Assembly (NCBI GenBank): GCA_948099385.1 | Contig: CANUEZ040000196.1 | Span: forward strand, 1,533,001 to 1,597,000 | Origin: Fasciola hepatica | Taxonomy: Eukaryota > Platyhelminthes > Trematoda > Plagiorchiida > Fasciolidae | Length of the DNA stretch: 64,000 nucleotides | Direction: 5' to 3' | Part shown: in pieces, positions 41,761 through 55,197 of the stretch | Layout of the letters: every line of letters begins with the position of its first letter | Position numbering within the stretch: position 1 is the first letter of the stretch | Position numbers and translations under genes: made by a program | Notes under the pieces: generated by a model | What the model was told of the DNA's origin: nothing | Databases searched by the model: none | The model's input: the letters and a program-made list of their open reading frames with translations, nothing else

Positions 41761-42676
41761 GATTAGATCAGATTAGATTAGATTTGTATAATATGATTGA
41801 TCATGCAGCTTGAACGCTCAACTGAGCATTGAAATCCATGGAAGCACTGTACAGCTGTTTCATCCTCTAAGGGACTCGACTCATCAGCAGTGCACATCGA
41901 CCGAGCCCCCACGGGCACTCCAACAACCGGTAAACCATTGTGAATCGAACAACTTAACAACACAAGGCTATCCGGGATGGCTATCAACGCTTTGTTCAAC
42001 ATCTACACTACATGATATAGCACCCTTCCCAAACTCGCTTCAAATTTGAATGGTAAGAACCAGCTTCGCGCACACCGATCGACTCCTATGATCGATGACT
42101 TCTCTGTAGGGGCCTAAGTACAACCAACGCATTCCCAAATGAACAACCTACACAGCTTCCTTACTATGCATGCAATTGATTAGTAGTACGAGATTAGATT
42201 AGATTAGATTAGATTAGATTTGTATAATATGATTGATCATGCAGCTTGAACGCTCAACTGAGCATTGAAATCCATGGAAGCACTGTACAGCTGTTTCATC
42301 CTCTAAGGGACTCGACTCATCAGCAGTGCACATCGACCGAGCCCCCACGGGCACTCCAACAACCGGTGAACCATTGTGAATCGAACAACTTAACAACACA
42401 AGGCTATCCGGGATGGCTATCAACGCTTTGTTCAACATCTACACTACATGATATAGCACCCTTCCCAAACTCGCTTCAAATTTGAATGGTAAGAACCAGC
42501 TTCGCGCACACCGATCGACTCCTATGATGGATGACTTCTCTGTAGGGGCCTAAGTACAACCAACGCATTCCCAAATGAACAACCTACACAGCTTCCTTAC
42601 TATGCATGCAATTGATTAGCAGTACGAGATTAGATCAGATTAGATTAGATTTGTATAATATGATTGATCATGCAGC

Positions 42677-45600
42677 TTGAACGCTCAACTGAGCATTGAA
42701 ATCCATGGAAGCACTGTACAGCTGTTTCATCCTCTAAGGGACTCGACTCATCAGCAGTGCACATCGACCGAGCCCCCACGGGAACTCCAACAACCGGTGA
42801 ACCATTGTGAATCGAACAACTTAACAACACAAGGCTATCCGGGATGGCTATCAACGCTTTGTTCAACATCTACACTACATGATATAGCACCGTTCCCAAA
42901 CTCGCTTCAAATTTGAATGGTAAGAACCAGCTTCGCGCACACCGATCCACTCCTATGATGGATGACTTCTCTGTAGGGGCCTAAGTACAACCAACGCATT
43001 CACAAATGAACAACCTACACAGCTTCCTTACTATGCATGCAATTGATTAGTAGTACGAGATTAGATTAGTTTAGATTAGATTAGATTTGTATAATATGAT
43101 TGATCATGCAGCTTGAACGCTCAACTGAGCATTGAAATCCATGGAAGCACTGTACAGCTGTTTCATCCTCTAAGGGACTCGACTCATCAGCGGTGCACAT
43201 CGACCTAGCCCCCACGGGCACTCCAACAACCGGTGAACCATTGTGAATCGAACAACTTAACAACACAAGGCTATCCGGAATGGCTCTCAACGCTTTGTTC
43301 AACATCTACACTACATGATATAGCACCCTTCCCAAACTGGCTTCAAATGTGAATGGTAAGAACCAGCTTCACGCACACCGATCGACTCCTATGATGGATG
43401 ACTTCTCTGTAGGGGCCTAAGTACAACCAACGCATTCCCAAATGAACAACCTACACAGCTTCCTTACTATGCATGCAATTGATTAGTAGTACGAGATTAG
43501 ATTAGATTAGATTAGATTAGATTTGTATAATATGATTGATCATGCAGCTTGAACGCTCAACTGAGCATTGAAATCCATGGAAGCACTGTACAGCTGTTTC
43601 ATCCTCTAAGGGACTCGACTCATCAGCAGTGCACATCGACCGAGCCCCCACGGGCACTCCAACAACCGGTGAACCATTGTGAATCGAACAACTTAACAAC
43701 ACAAGGCTATCCGGGATGGCTATCAACGCTTTGTTCAACATATACACTACATGATATAGCACCCTTCCCAAACTCGCTTCAAATTTGATTGGTAAGAACC
43801 AGCTTCGCGCACACCGATCGACTCCTATGATGGATGACTTCTCTGTAGGGGCCTAAGTACAACCAACGCATTCCCAAATGAACAACCTACACAGCTTCCT
43901 TACTATGCATGCAATTGATTAGCAGTACGAGATTAGATCAGATTAGATTAGATTTGTATAATATGATTGATCATGCAGCTTGAACGCTCAACTGAGCATT
44001 GAAATCCATGGAAGCACTGTACAGCTGTTTCATCCTCTAAGGGACTCGACTCATCAGCAGTGCACATCGACCGAGCCCCAACGGGCACTCCAACAACCGG
44101 TGAACCATTGTGAATCGAACAACTTAACAACACAAGGATATCCGGGATGGCTATCAACACTTTGTTCAACATATACACTACATGATATAGCACCCTTCTC
44201 AAACTCGCTTCAAATTTGATTGGTAAGAACCAGCTTCGCGCACACCGATCCACTCCTATGATGGATGACTTCTCTGTAGGGGCCTAAGTACAACCAACGC
44301 ATTCCCAAATGAACAACCTACACAGCTTCCCTACTATGCATGCAATTGATTAGTAGTACGAGATTAGATCAGATTAGATTAGATTTGTATAATATGATTG
44401 ATCATGCAGCTTGAACGATCAACTGAGCATTGAAATCCATGGAAGCACTGTACAGCTGTTTCATCCTCTAAGGGACTCGACTCATCAGCGGTGCACATCG
44501 ACCTAGCCCCCACGGGCACTCCAACAACCGGTGAACCATTGTGAATCGAACAACTTAACAACACAAGGCTATCCGGGATGGCTATCAACGCTTTGTTCAA
44601 CATCTACACTACATGATATAGCACCCTTCCCAAACTCGCTTCAAATTTGAATGGTAACAACCAGCTTCGCGCACACCGATCCACTCCTATGATGGATGAC
44701 TTCTCTGTAGGGGCCTAAGTACAACCAACGCATTCCCAAATGAACAACCTACACAGCTTCCTTACTATGCATGCAATTGATTAGTAGTACGAGATTAGAT
44801 CAGATTAGATTAGATTTGTATAATATGATTGATCATGCAGCTTGAACGCTCAACTGAGCATTGAAATCCATGGAAGCACTGTACAGCTGTTTCATCCTCT
44901 AAGGGACTCGACTCATCAGCAGTGCACATCGACCGAGCCCCCACGGGCACTCCAACAACCGGTGAACCATTCTGAATCGAACAACTTAACAACACAAGGC
45001 TATCCGGGATGGCTATCAACGCTTTGTTCAACATCTACACTACATGATATAGCACCCTTCCCAAACTCGCTTCAAATTTGAATGGTAAGAACCAGCTTCG
45101 CGCACACCGATCGACTCCTATGATGGATGACTTCTCTGTAGGGGCCTAAGTACAACCAACGCATTCCCAAATGAACAACCTACACAGCTTCCCTACTATG
45201 CATGCAATTGATTAGTAGTACGAGATTAGATCAGATTAGATTAGATTTGTATAATATGATTGATCATGCAGCTTGAACGCTCAACTGAGCATTGAAATCC
45301 ATGGAAGCACTGTACAGCTGTTTCATCCTCTAAGGGACTCCACTCATCAGCAGTGCACATCGACCGAGCCCCCACGGGAACTCCAACAACCGGTGAACCA
45401 TTGTGAATCGAACAACTTAACAACACAAGGCTATCCGGGATGGCTATCAACGCTTTGTTCAACATCTACACTACATGATATAGCACCGTTCCCAAACTCG
45501 CTTCAAATTTGAATGGTAAGAACCAGCTTCGCGCACACCGATCCACTCCTATGATGGATGACTTCTCTGTAGGGGCCTAAGTACAACCAACGCATTCACA

Positions 45601-47437
45601 AATGAACAACCTACACAGCTTCCTTACTATGCATGCAATTGATTAGTAGTACGAGATTAGATTAGATTAGATTAGATTAGATTTGTATAATATGATTGAT
45701 CATGCAGCTTGAACGCTCAACTGAGCATTGAAATCCATGGAAGCACTGTACAGCTGTTTCATCCTCTAAGGGACTCGACTCATCAGCGGCGCACATCGAC
45801 CTAGCCCCCACGGGCACTCCAACAACCGGTGAACCATTGTGAATTGAACAACTTAACAACACAAGGCTATCCGGAATGGCTATCAACGCTTTGTTCAACA
45901 TCTACACTACATGATATAGCACCCTTCCCAAACTCGCTTCAAATTTGAATGGTAAGAACCAGCTTCGCGCACACCGATCGACTCCTATGATGGATGACTT
46001 CTCTGTAGGGGCCTAAGTACAACCAACGCATTCACAAATGAACAACCTGCACAGCTTCCTTACTATGCATGCAATTGATTAGTAGTACGAGATTAGATCA
46101 GATTAGATTAGATTTGTATAATCTGATTGATCATGCAGCTTGAACGCTCAACTGAGCATTGAAATCCATCGAAGCACTGTACAGCTGTTTCATCCTCTAA
46201 GGGACTCGACTCATCAGCAGTGCACATCGACCGAGCCCCCACGGGCACTCCAACAACCGGTGAACCATTGTGAATCGAACAACTTAACAACACAAGGCTA
46301 TCCGGGATGGCTGTCAACGCTTTGTTCAACATCTACACTACATGATATAGCACCCTTCCCAAACTCGCTTCAAATTTGAATGGTAAGAACCAGCTTCGCG
46401 CACACCGATCGACTCCTATGATGGATGACTTCTCTGTAGGGGCCTAAGTACAACCAACGCATTCCCAAATGAACAACCTACACAGCTTCCCTACTATGCA
46501 TGCAATTGATTAGTAGTACGAGATTAGATTAGATTAGATTAGATTTGTATAATATGATTGATCATGCAGCTTGAACGCTGAACTGAGCATTGAAATCCAT
46601 GGAAGCACTGTACAGCTGTTTCATCCTCTAAGGGACTCCACTCATCAGCAGTGCACATCGACCGAGCCCCCACGGGCACTCCAACAACCGGTGAACCATT
46701 GTGAATCGAACAACTTAACAACACAAGGCTATCCGGGATGGCTATCAACGCTTTGTTCAACATCTACACTACATGATATAGCACCCTTCCCAAACTCGCT
46801 TCAAATTTGAATGGTAAGAACCAGCTTCGCGCACACCGATCCACTCCTATGATGGATGACTTCTCTGTAGGGGCCTAAGTACAACCAACGCATTCACAAA
46901 TGAACAACCTACACAGCTTCCTTACTATGCATGCAATTGATTAGTAGTACGAGATTAGATTAGATTAGATTAGATTAGATTTGTATAATATGATTGATCA
47001 TGCAGCTTGAACGCTCAACTGAGCATTGAAATCCATGGAAGCACTGTACAGCTGTTTCATCCTCTAAGGGACTCGACTCATCAGCGGTGCACATCGACCT
47101 AGCCCCCACGGGCACTCCAACAACCGGTGAACCATTGTGAATCGAACAACTTAACAACACAAGGCTATCCGGAATGGCTATCAACGCTTTGTTCAACATC
47201 TACACTACATGATATAGCACCGTTCCCAAACTCGCTTCAAATTTGAATGGTAAGAACCAGCTTCGCGCACACCGATCGACTCCTATGATGGATGACTTCT
47301 CTGTAGGGGCCTAAGTACAACCAACGCATTCACAAATGAACAACCTGCACAGCTTCCTTACTATGCATGCAATTGATTAGTAGTACGAGATTAGATTAGA
47401 TTAGATTAGATTTGTATAATCTGATTGATCATGCAGC
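42677..47437 (+). repeat. Recurrent dimer type: M99-M100, M105-M106, M108-M109
   Basis: The first member of each pair has CGATCCACTCC and CATTCACAAATG; M99 and M105 also share GGGAACTCC. The second member has the CCTAGCC haplotype together with TATCCGGAATGGC. Spacings are six and three copies. CCTGCACAGC links M106, M109 and M110. This is a local higher-order pattern based on multiples of three monomers. Confidence 0.65.
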
Positions 47438-48600
47438 TTGAACGCTCAACTGAGCATTGAAATCCATGGAAGCACTGTACAGCTGTTTCATCCTCTAAGG
47501 GACTCGACTCATCAGCAGTGCACATCGACCGAGCCCCCACGGGCACTCCAACAACCGGTGAACCATTGTGAATCGAACAACTTAACAACACAAGGCTATC
47601 CGGGATGGCTCTCAACGCTTTGTTCAACATCTACACTACATGATATAGCACCCTTCCCAAACTCGCTTTAAATTTGAATGGTAAGAACCAGCTTCGCGCA
47701 CACCGATCGACTCCTATGATGGATGACTTCTCTGTAGGGGCCTAAGTACAACCAACGCATTCCCAAATGAACAACCTGCACAGCTTCCCTACTATGCATG
47801 CAATTGATTAGTAGTACGAGATTAGATCAGATTAGATTAGATTTGTATAATCTGATTGATCATGCAGCTTGAACGCTGAACTGAGCATTGAAATCCATGG
47901 ATGCACTGTACAGCTGTTTCATCCTCTAAGGGACTCGACTCATCAGCGGTGCACATCGACCGAGCCCCCACGGGAACTCCAACAAACGGTGAACCATTGT
48001 GAATCGAACAACTTAACAACACAAGGCTATCCGGGATGGCTATCAACGCTTTGTTCAACATCTACACTACATCATATAGCACCCTTCCCAAACTCGCTTC
48101 AAATTTGAATGGTAAGAACCAGCTTCGCACACACCGATCGACTCCTATGATGGATGACTTCTCTGTAGGGGCCTAAGTACAACCAACGCATTCACAAATG
48201 AACAACCTACACAGCTTCCTTACTATGCATGCAATTGATTAGTAGTACGAGATTAGATTAGATTAGATTAGATTAGATTTGTATAATATGATTGATCATT
48301 CAGCTTGAACGCTCAACTGAGCATTGAAATCCATGGAAGCACTGTACAGCTGTTTCATCCTCTAAGAGACTCGACTCATCAGCGGTGCACATCGACCTAG
48401 CCCCCACGGGCACTCCAACAACCAGTGAACCATTGTGAATCGAACAACTTAACAACACAAGGCTATCCGGGATGGCTATCAACGCTTTGTTCAACATCTA
48501 CACTACATGATATAGCACCCTTCCCAAACTGGCTTCAAATTTGAATGGTAAGAACCAGCTTCGCGCACACCGATCGACTCCTATGATGGATGACTTCTCT

Positions 48601-48682
48601 GAAGGGGCCTGAGTACAACCAACGCATTCCTGAATGAACAATTTACACAGCTTCTGGACAATGCATGAAATTGTTTAATAGT
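48601..48682 (+). repeat. Diverged patch in M112
   Basis: From GAAGGGGCCTGAG to TTGTTTAATAG this segment carries many clustered changes: CCTGAATGAACAATTTAC, GCTTCTGGACAATGC, ATGCATGAAATTG. The rest of M112 is close to neighbouring copies. Clustering suggests conversion from another monomer family. Partial forms of the same variant are seen near 36510 and 37803. Confidence 0.8.
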
Positions 48683-48735
48683 ACGAGATTAGATCAGATT
48701 AGATTAGATTTGTATAATATGATTGATCATGCAGC

Positions 48736-51700
48736 TTGAACGCTCAACTGAGCATTGAAATCCATGGAAGCACTGTACAGCTGTTTCATCCTCTAAGGGA
48801 CTCGACTCATCAGCAGTGCACATCGACCGAGCCCCCACGGGCACTCCAACAACCGGTGAACCATTGTGAATCGAACAACTTAACAACACAAGGCTATCCG
48901 GGTTGGCTCTCAACGCTTTGTTCAACATCTACACTACATGATATAGCACCCTTCCCAAACTCGCTTCAAATTTGAATGGTAAGAACCAGCTTCGCGCACA
49001 CCGATCGACTCCTATGATGGATGACTTCTCTGTAGGGGCCTAAGTACAACCAACGCATTCCCAAATGAACAACCTACACAGCTTCCTTACTATGCATGCA
49101 ATTGATTAGTAGTACGAGATTAGATCAGATTAGATTAGATTTGTATAATATGATTGATCATGCAGCTTGAACGCTCAACTGAGCATTGAAATCCATGGAA
49201 GCACTGTACAGCTGTTTCATCCTCTAAGGGACTCGACTCATCAGCAGTGCACATCGACCGAGCCCCCACGGGCACTCCAACAACCGGTGAACCATTGTGA
49301 ATCGAACAACTTAACAACACAAGGCTATCCGGGATGGCTCTCAACGCTTTGTTCAACATCTACACTACATGATATAGCACCCTTCCCAAACTCGCTTTAA
49401 ATTTGAATGGTAAGAACCAGCTTCGCGCACACCGATCGACTCCTATGATGGATGACTTCTCTGTAGGGGCCTAAGTACAACCAACGCATTCCCAAATGAA
49501 CAACCTGCACAGCTTCCCTACTATGCATGCAATTGATTAGTAGTACGAGATTAGATCAGATTAGATTAGATTTGTATAATCTGATTGATCATGCAGCTTG
49601 AACGCTGAACTGAGCATTGAAATCCATGGATGCACTGTACAGCTGTTTCATCCTCTAAGGGACTCGACTCATCAGCGGTGCACATCGACCGAGCCCCCAC
49701 GGGCACTCCAACAACCGGTGAACCATTGTGAATCGAACAACTTAACAACACAAGGCTATCCGGGATGGCTATCAACGCTTTGTTCAACATCTACACTACA
49801 TCATATAGCACCCTTCCCAAACTCGCTTCAAATTTGAATGGTAAGAACCAGCTTCGCACACACCGATCGACTCCTATGATGGATGACTTCTCTGTAGGGG
49901 CCTAAGTACAACCAACGCATTCACAAATGAACAACCTACACAGCTTCCTTACTATGCATGCAATTGATTAGTAGTACGAGATTAGATTAGATTAGATTAG
50001 ATTAGATTTGTATAATATGATTGATCATGCAGCTTGAACGCTCAACTGAGCATTGAAATCCATGGAAGCACTGTACAGCTGTTTCATCCTCTAAGGGACT
50101 CGACTCATCAGCAGTGCACATCGACCGAGCCCCCACGGGCACTCCAACAACCGGTGAACCATTGTGAATCGAACAACTTAACAACACAAGGCTATCCGGG
50201 ATGGCTATCAACGCTTTGTTCAACATCTACACTACATGATATAGCACCGTTCCCAAACTCGCTTCAAATTTGAATGGTAAGAACCAGCTTCGCGCACACC
50301 GATCGACTCCTATGATGGATGACTTCTCTGTAGGGGCCTGAGTACAACCAACGCATTCCTGAATAAACAATTTACACAGCTTCTGGACAATGCATGAAAT
50401 TGTTTAATAGTACGAGATTAGATCAGATTAGATTAGATTTGTATAATATGATTGATCATGCAGCTTGAACGCTCAACTGAGCATTGAAATCCATGGAAGC
50501 ACTGTACAGCTGTTTCATCCTCTAAGGGACTCGACTCATCAGCAGTGCACATCGACCGAGCCCCCACGGGCACTCCAACAACCGGTGAACCATTGTGAAT
50601 CGAACAACTTAACAACACAAGGCTATCCGGGATGGCTCTCAACGCTTTGTTCAACATCTACACTACATGATATAGCACCCTTCCCAAACTCGCTTCAAAT
50701 TTGAATGGTAAGAACCAGCTTCGCGCACACCGATCCACTCCTATGATGGATGACTTCTCTGTAGGGGCCTAAGTACAACCAACGCATTCCCAAATGAACA
50801 ACCTACACAGCTTCCTTACTATGCATGCAATTGATCAGTAGTACGAGATTAGATCAGATTAGATTAGATTTGTATAATATGATTGATCATGCAGCTTGAA
50901 CGCTCAACTGAGCATTGAAATCCATGGAAGCACTGTACAGCTGTTTCATCCTCTAAGGGACTCGACTCATCAGCAGTGCACATCGACCGAGCCCCCACGG
51001 GCACTCCAACAACCGGTGAACCATTGTGAATCGAACAACTTAACAACACAAGGCTATCCGGGATGGCTCTCAACGCTTTGTTCAACATCTACACTACATG
51101 ATATAGCACCCTTCCCAAACTCGCTTCAAATTTGAATGGTAAGAACCAGCTTCGCGCACACCGATCGACTCCTATGATGGATGACTTCTCTGTAGGGGCC
51201 TAAGTACAACCAACGCATTCCCAAATGAACAACCTACACAGCTTCCCTACTATGCATGCAATTGATTAGTAGTACGAGATTAGATCAGATTAGATTAGAT
51301 TTGTATAATATGATTGATCATGCAGCTTGAACGCTCAACTGAGCATTGAAATCCATGGAAGCACTGTACAGCTGTTTCATCCTCTAAGGGACTCGACTCA
51401 TCAGCAGTGCACATCGACCGAGCCCCCACGGGCACTCCAACAACCGGTGAACCATTGTGAATCGAACAACTTAACAACACAAGGCTATCCGGGATGGCTA
51501 TCAACGCTTTGTTCAACATCTACACTACATGATATAGCACCCTTCCCAAACTCGCTTCAAATTTGAATGGTAAGAACCAGCTTCGCGCACACCGATCGAC
51601 TCCTATGATGGATGAATTCTCTGTAGGGGCCTAAGTACAACCAACGCATTCCCAAATGAACAACCTACACAGCTTCCTTACTATGCATGCATTTGATTAG

Positions 51701-51762
51701 CAGTACGAGATTAGATCAGATTAGATTAGATTAGATTTGTATAATATGATTGATCATGCAGC
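48736..51762 (+). repeat. Zone III: uniform common-type copies M113-M119
   Basis: Seven copies lack the CCTAGCC haplotype, and most are within a few bases of the common form. M115 retains CAGCGG without CCTAGCC. CTCTCAACG versus CTATCAACG is the main recurring difference. M113, M114, M117 and M118 are close to identical, pointing to recent local homogenisation. Confidence 0.7.
50330..50411 (+). repeat. Diverged patch in M116
   Basis: Near-identical to the M112 patch 1729 bp to the left, differing at GAATAAAC against GAATGAAC and at TGTAGGGG against TGAAGGGG. It was carried by the tetramer duplication. Confidence 0.8.
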
Positions 51763-52599
51763 TTGAACGCTCAACTGAGCATTGAAATCCATGGAAGCAT
51801 TGTACAGCTGTTTCATCCTCTAAGGGACTCGACACATCAGCAGTTCACATCGACCGAGCCCCCACGGACACTCCAACAACCGGTGAACCATTGTGATTCG
51901 AACAATTTTCCAAAACAAGGCTATCCGGGATGGCTCTCAACGCTTTGTTCAACATCTACACTACATGATATAGCACCCTTCCCAAACTCGCTTCAAATTT
52001 GAATGGTAAGAACCAGCTTCGCGCACACCGATCGACTCCTATGATGGATGACTTCTCTGTAGGGGCCTGAGTACAACCAACGCATTCCCAAATGAACAAC
52101 CTACACAGCTTCCTTACGATGCATGCAATTGATTAGTAGTACGAGATTAGATCAGATTAGATTAGATTTGTATAATATGATTGATCATGCAGCTTGAACG
52201 CTCAACTGAGCATTGAAATCCATGGAAGCACTGTACAGCTGTTTCATCCCCTAAGGGACTCGACACATCAGCCGTTCACATCGACCGAGCCCCCACGGGC
52301 ACTCCAACAACCGGTGAACCATTGTGAATCGAACAACTCAACAACACAAGGCTATCCGGGATGAATATCAACGCTTTGTTCAACATCTACACTACATGAT
52401 ATAGCACCCTTCCCAAACTCGCTTCAAATTTGAATGGTAAGAACCAGCTTCGCGCACACCGATCCACTCCTATGATGGATGACTTCTCTGTAGGGGCCTA
52501 AGTACAACCAACGCATTCCCAAATGAACAACCTACACAGCTTCCTTACTATGCATGCAATTGATTAGTAGTACGAGATTAGATCAGACTAGATTAGATT

Positions 52600-55197
52600 T
52601 GTATAATATGATTGATCATGCAGCTTGAACGCTCAACTGAGCATTGAAATCCATGGAAGCACTGTACAGCTGTTTCATCCTCTAAGGGACTCGACTCATC
52701 AGCAGTGCACATCGACCGAGCCCCCACGGGCACTCCAACAACCGGTGAACCATTGTGAATCGAACAACTTAACAACACAAGGCTATCCCGGATGTCTCAG
52801 AGCATTGTTCAACATCTACACTACATGATATAGTACCCTTCCCAAACTCGCTTCAAATTTGAATGGTAAGAACCAGCTTCGCGCACTCCGATCGACTCCT
52901 ATGATGGATGACTTCTCTGTAGGGGCTTAGTACAACCAACGCATTCCCAAATGAACAACCTACACAGCTTCCTTACTATGCATGCAATTGATTAGTAGTA
53001 CGAGATTAGATCAGATTAGATTTGTATAATATGATTGATCATGCAGCTTGAACGCTCAACTGAGCATTGAAATGCATGGAAGTACTGTACAGCTGTTTCA
53101 TCCTCTAAGGGACTCGACTCATCAGCAGTGCACATCGACCGAGCCCCCACGGGCACTCCAACAACCGGTGAACCATTGTGAATCGAACAACTTAACAACA
53201 CAAGGCTATCCGGGATGGCTATCAACGCTTTGTTCAACATCTACACTACATGATATAGCACCCTTCCCAAACTGGCTTCAAATTTGAATGGTAAGAACCA
53301 GCTTCGCGCACACCGATCGACTCCTATGATGGATGACTTCTCTGTAGGGGCCTAAGTACAACCAACGCATTCCCAAATGAACAACCTACACAGATTCCTT
53401 ACTATGCATGCAATTGATTAGTAGTACGAGATTAGATCAGATTAGATTAGATTTGTATAATATGATTGATCATGCAGCTTGAACGCTCAACTGAGCATTG
53501 AAATCCATGGAAGCACTGTACAGCTGTTTCCTCCTCTAAGGGACTCGACTCATCAGCAGTGCACATCGACCGAGCCCCCACGAGCACTCCAACAACCGGT
53601 GAACCATTGTGAATCGAACAACTCAACAACACAAGGCTATCCGGGATGGCTCTCAACGCTTTGTTCAACATCTACACTACATGATATAGCACCCTTCTCA
53701 AACTCGCTTCCATTTTGATTGGTAACAACCAGCTTCGCGCACACCGATCCACTCCTATGATGGATGACTTCTCTGTAGGGGCTTAGTACAACCAACGCAT
53801 TCCCAAATGAACCACCTACACAGCTTCCTTACTATGCATGCAATTGATTAGTAGTACGAGATTAGATCAGATTAGATTAGATTTGTATAATCTGATTGAT
53901 CATGCAGCTTGAACGCTCAACTGAGCATTGAAATCCATGGAAGCACTGTACAGCTGTTTCATCCTCTAAGGGACTCGACTCATCAGCAGTGCACATCGAC
54001 CGAGCCCACACGGGCACTCCAACAACCGGTGAACCATTGTGAATCGAACAACTTAACAACACAAGGCTATCCCGGATATCTCAGAGCATTGTTCAACATC
54101 TACACTACATGATATAGTACCCTTCCCAAACTCGCTTCAAATTTGAATGGTAAGAACCAGCTTCGCGCACTCCGATCGACTCTTATGATGGATGACTTCT
54201 CTGTAGGGGCTTAGTACAACCAACGCATTCCCAAATGAACAACCTACACAGCTTCCTTACTATGCATGCAATTGATTAGTAGTACGAGATTAGATCAGAT
54301 TAGATTAGATTTGTATAATATGATTGATCATGCAGCTTGAACGCTCAACTGAGCATTGAAATGCATGGAAGTACTGTACAGCTGTTTCATCCTCTAAGGG
54401 ACTCGACTCATCAGCAGTGCACATCGACCGAGCCCCCACGGGCACTCCAACAACCGGTGAACCATTGTGAATCGAACAACTTAACAACACAAGGCTATCC
54501 GGGATGGTTATCAACGCTTTGTTCAACATCTACACTACATCATATAGCACCCTTCCCAAACTCGCTTCAAATTTGAATGGTAACAATCAGCTTCGCGCAC
54601 ACCGATCGACTCCTATGATGGATGACTTCTCTGTAGGGGCTCAGTACAACCAACGCATTCCCAAATGAACAACCTACACAGATTCCTTACTATGCATGCA
54701 ATTGATTAGTAGTACGAGATTAGATCAGATTAGATTAGATTTGTATAATATGATTGATCATGCAGCTTGAACGCTCAACTGAGCATTGAAATCCATGGAA
54801 GCACTGTACAGCTGTTTCCTCCTCTAAGGGACTCGACTCATCAGCAGTGCACATCGACCGAGCCCCCACGAGCACTCCAACAACCGGTGAACAATTGTGA
54901 ATCGAACAACTCAACAACACAAGGCTATCCGGGATGGCTATCAACGCTTTGTTCAACATCTACACTACATGATATAGCACCCTTCCCAAACTCGCTTCCA
55001 TTTTGATTGGTAACAACCAGCTTCGCGCACACCGATCCACTCCTATGATGGATGACTTCTCTGTAGGGGCCTGAGTACAACCAACGCATTCCCAAATGAA
55101 CAACCTACACAGCTTAATTACTATGCATGCAATTGATTAGTAGTACGAGATTAGATCAGATTAGATTAGATTTGTATAATATGATTGATCATGCAGC
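52600..55197 (+). repeat. Tandem trimer duplication of shortened monomers (about 1288 bp)
   Basis: M122-M124 recur as M125-M127. M122 and M125 carry CTATCCCGGAT, CTCAGAGCATTGTTC and GCGCACTCCG. M123 and M126 carry GAAATGCATGGAAGTAC. M124 and M127 carry GTTTCCTCCTC and CGCTTCCATTTTGATTGG. Several copies have GGGGCTTAG or GGGGCTCAG, a one-base loss against GGGGCCTAAG. Copy lengths here are 423, 431, 430, 428, 430 and 431 bp, the only stretch with repeated indels outside the pentanucleotide tract. Confidence 0.82.

Larger units (their letters stand above)
5973..48735 (+). repeat. Zone II: mixture of two monomer haplotypes (M14-M112)
   Basis: Common copies (CAGCAG...CCGAGC) are interspersed with copies carrying CAGCGG...CCTAGCC, for example M14, M16, M19, M20, M23-M25, M28, M32, M37, M48, M52, M57-M60, M65, M73, M74, M76, M80, M83, M86, M92, M100, M103, M106, M109 and M112. 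The full CCTAGCC haplotype is first seen in M14 and last in M112. Recombinant forms carrying only one of the two changes also occur. Eleven copies (M43, M54, M58, M64, M72, M75, M82, M85, M89, M93, M96) carry GATGTTTTCTC in place of GATGACTTCTC. Confidence 0.8.
47430..50890 (+). repeat. Tandem tetramer duplication (1729-bp unit)
   Basis: M110-M113 recur as M114-M117. In order, the shared markers are CTCTCAACG with CGCTTTAAATTTG and CCTGCACAGCTTCCC, then GCTGAACTG with CATGGATGCACTG and CTTCGCACACACC, then a strongly diverged tail (GCTTCTGGACAATGCATGAA), then CTCTCAACG again. M112 keeps the CCTAGCC haplotype where M116 has the common one. So conversion or a separate exchange has altered part of one unit since duplication. 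Confidence 0.82.
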
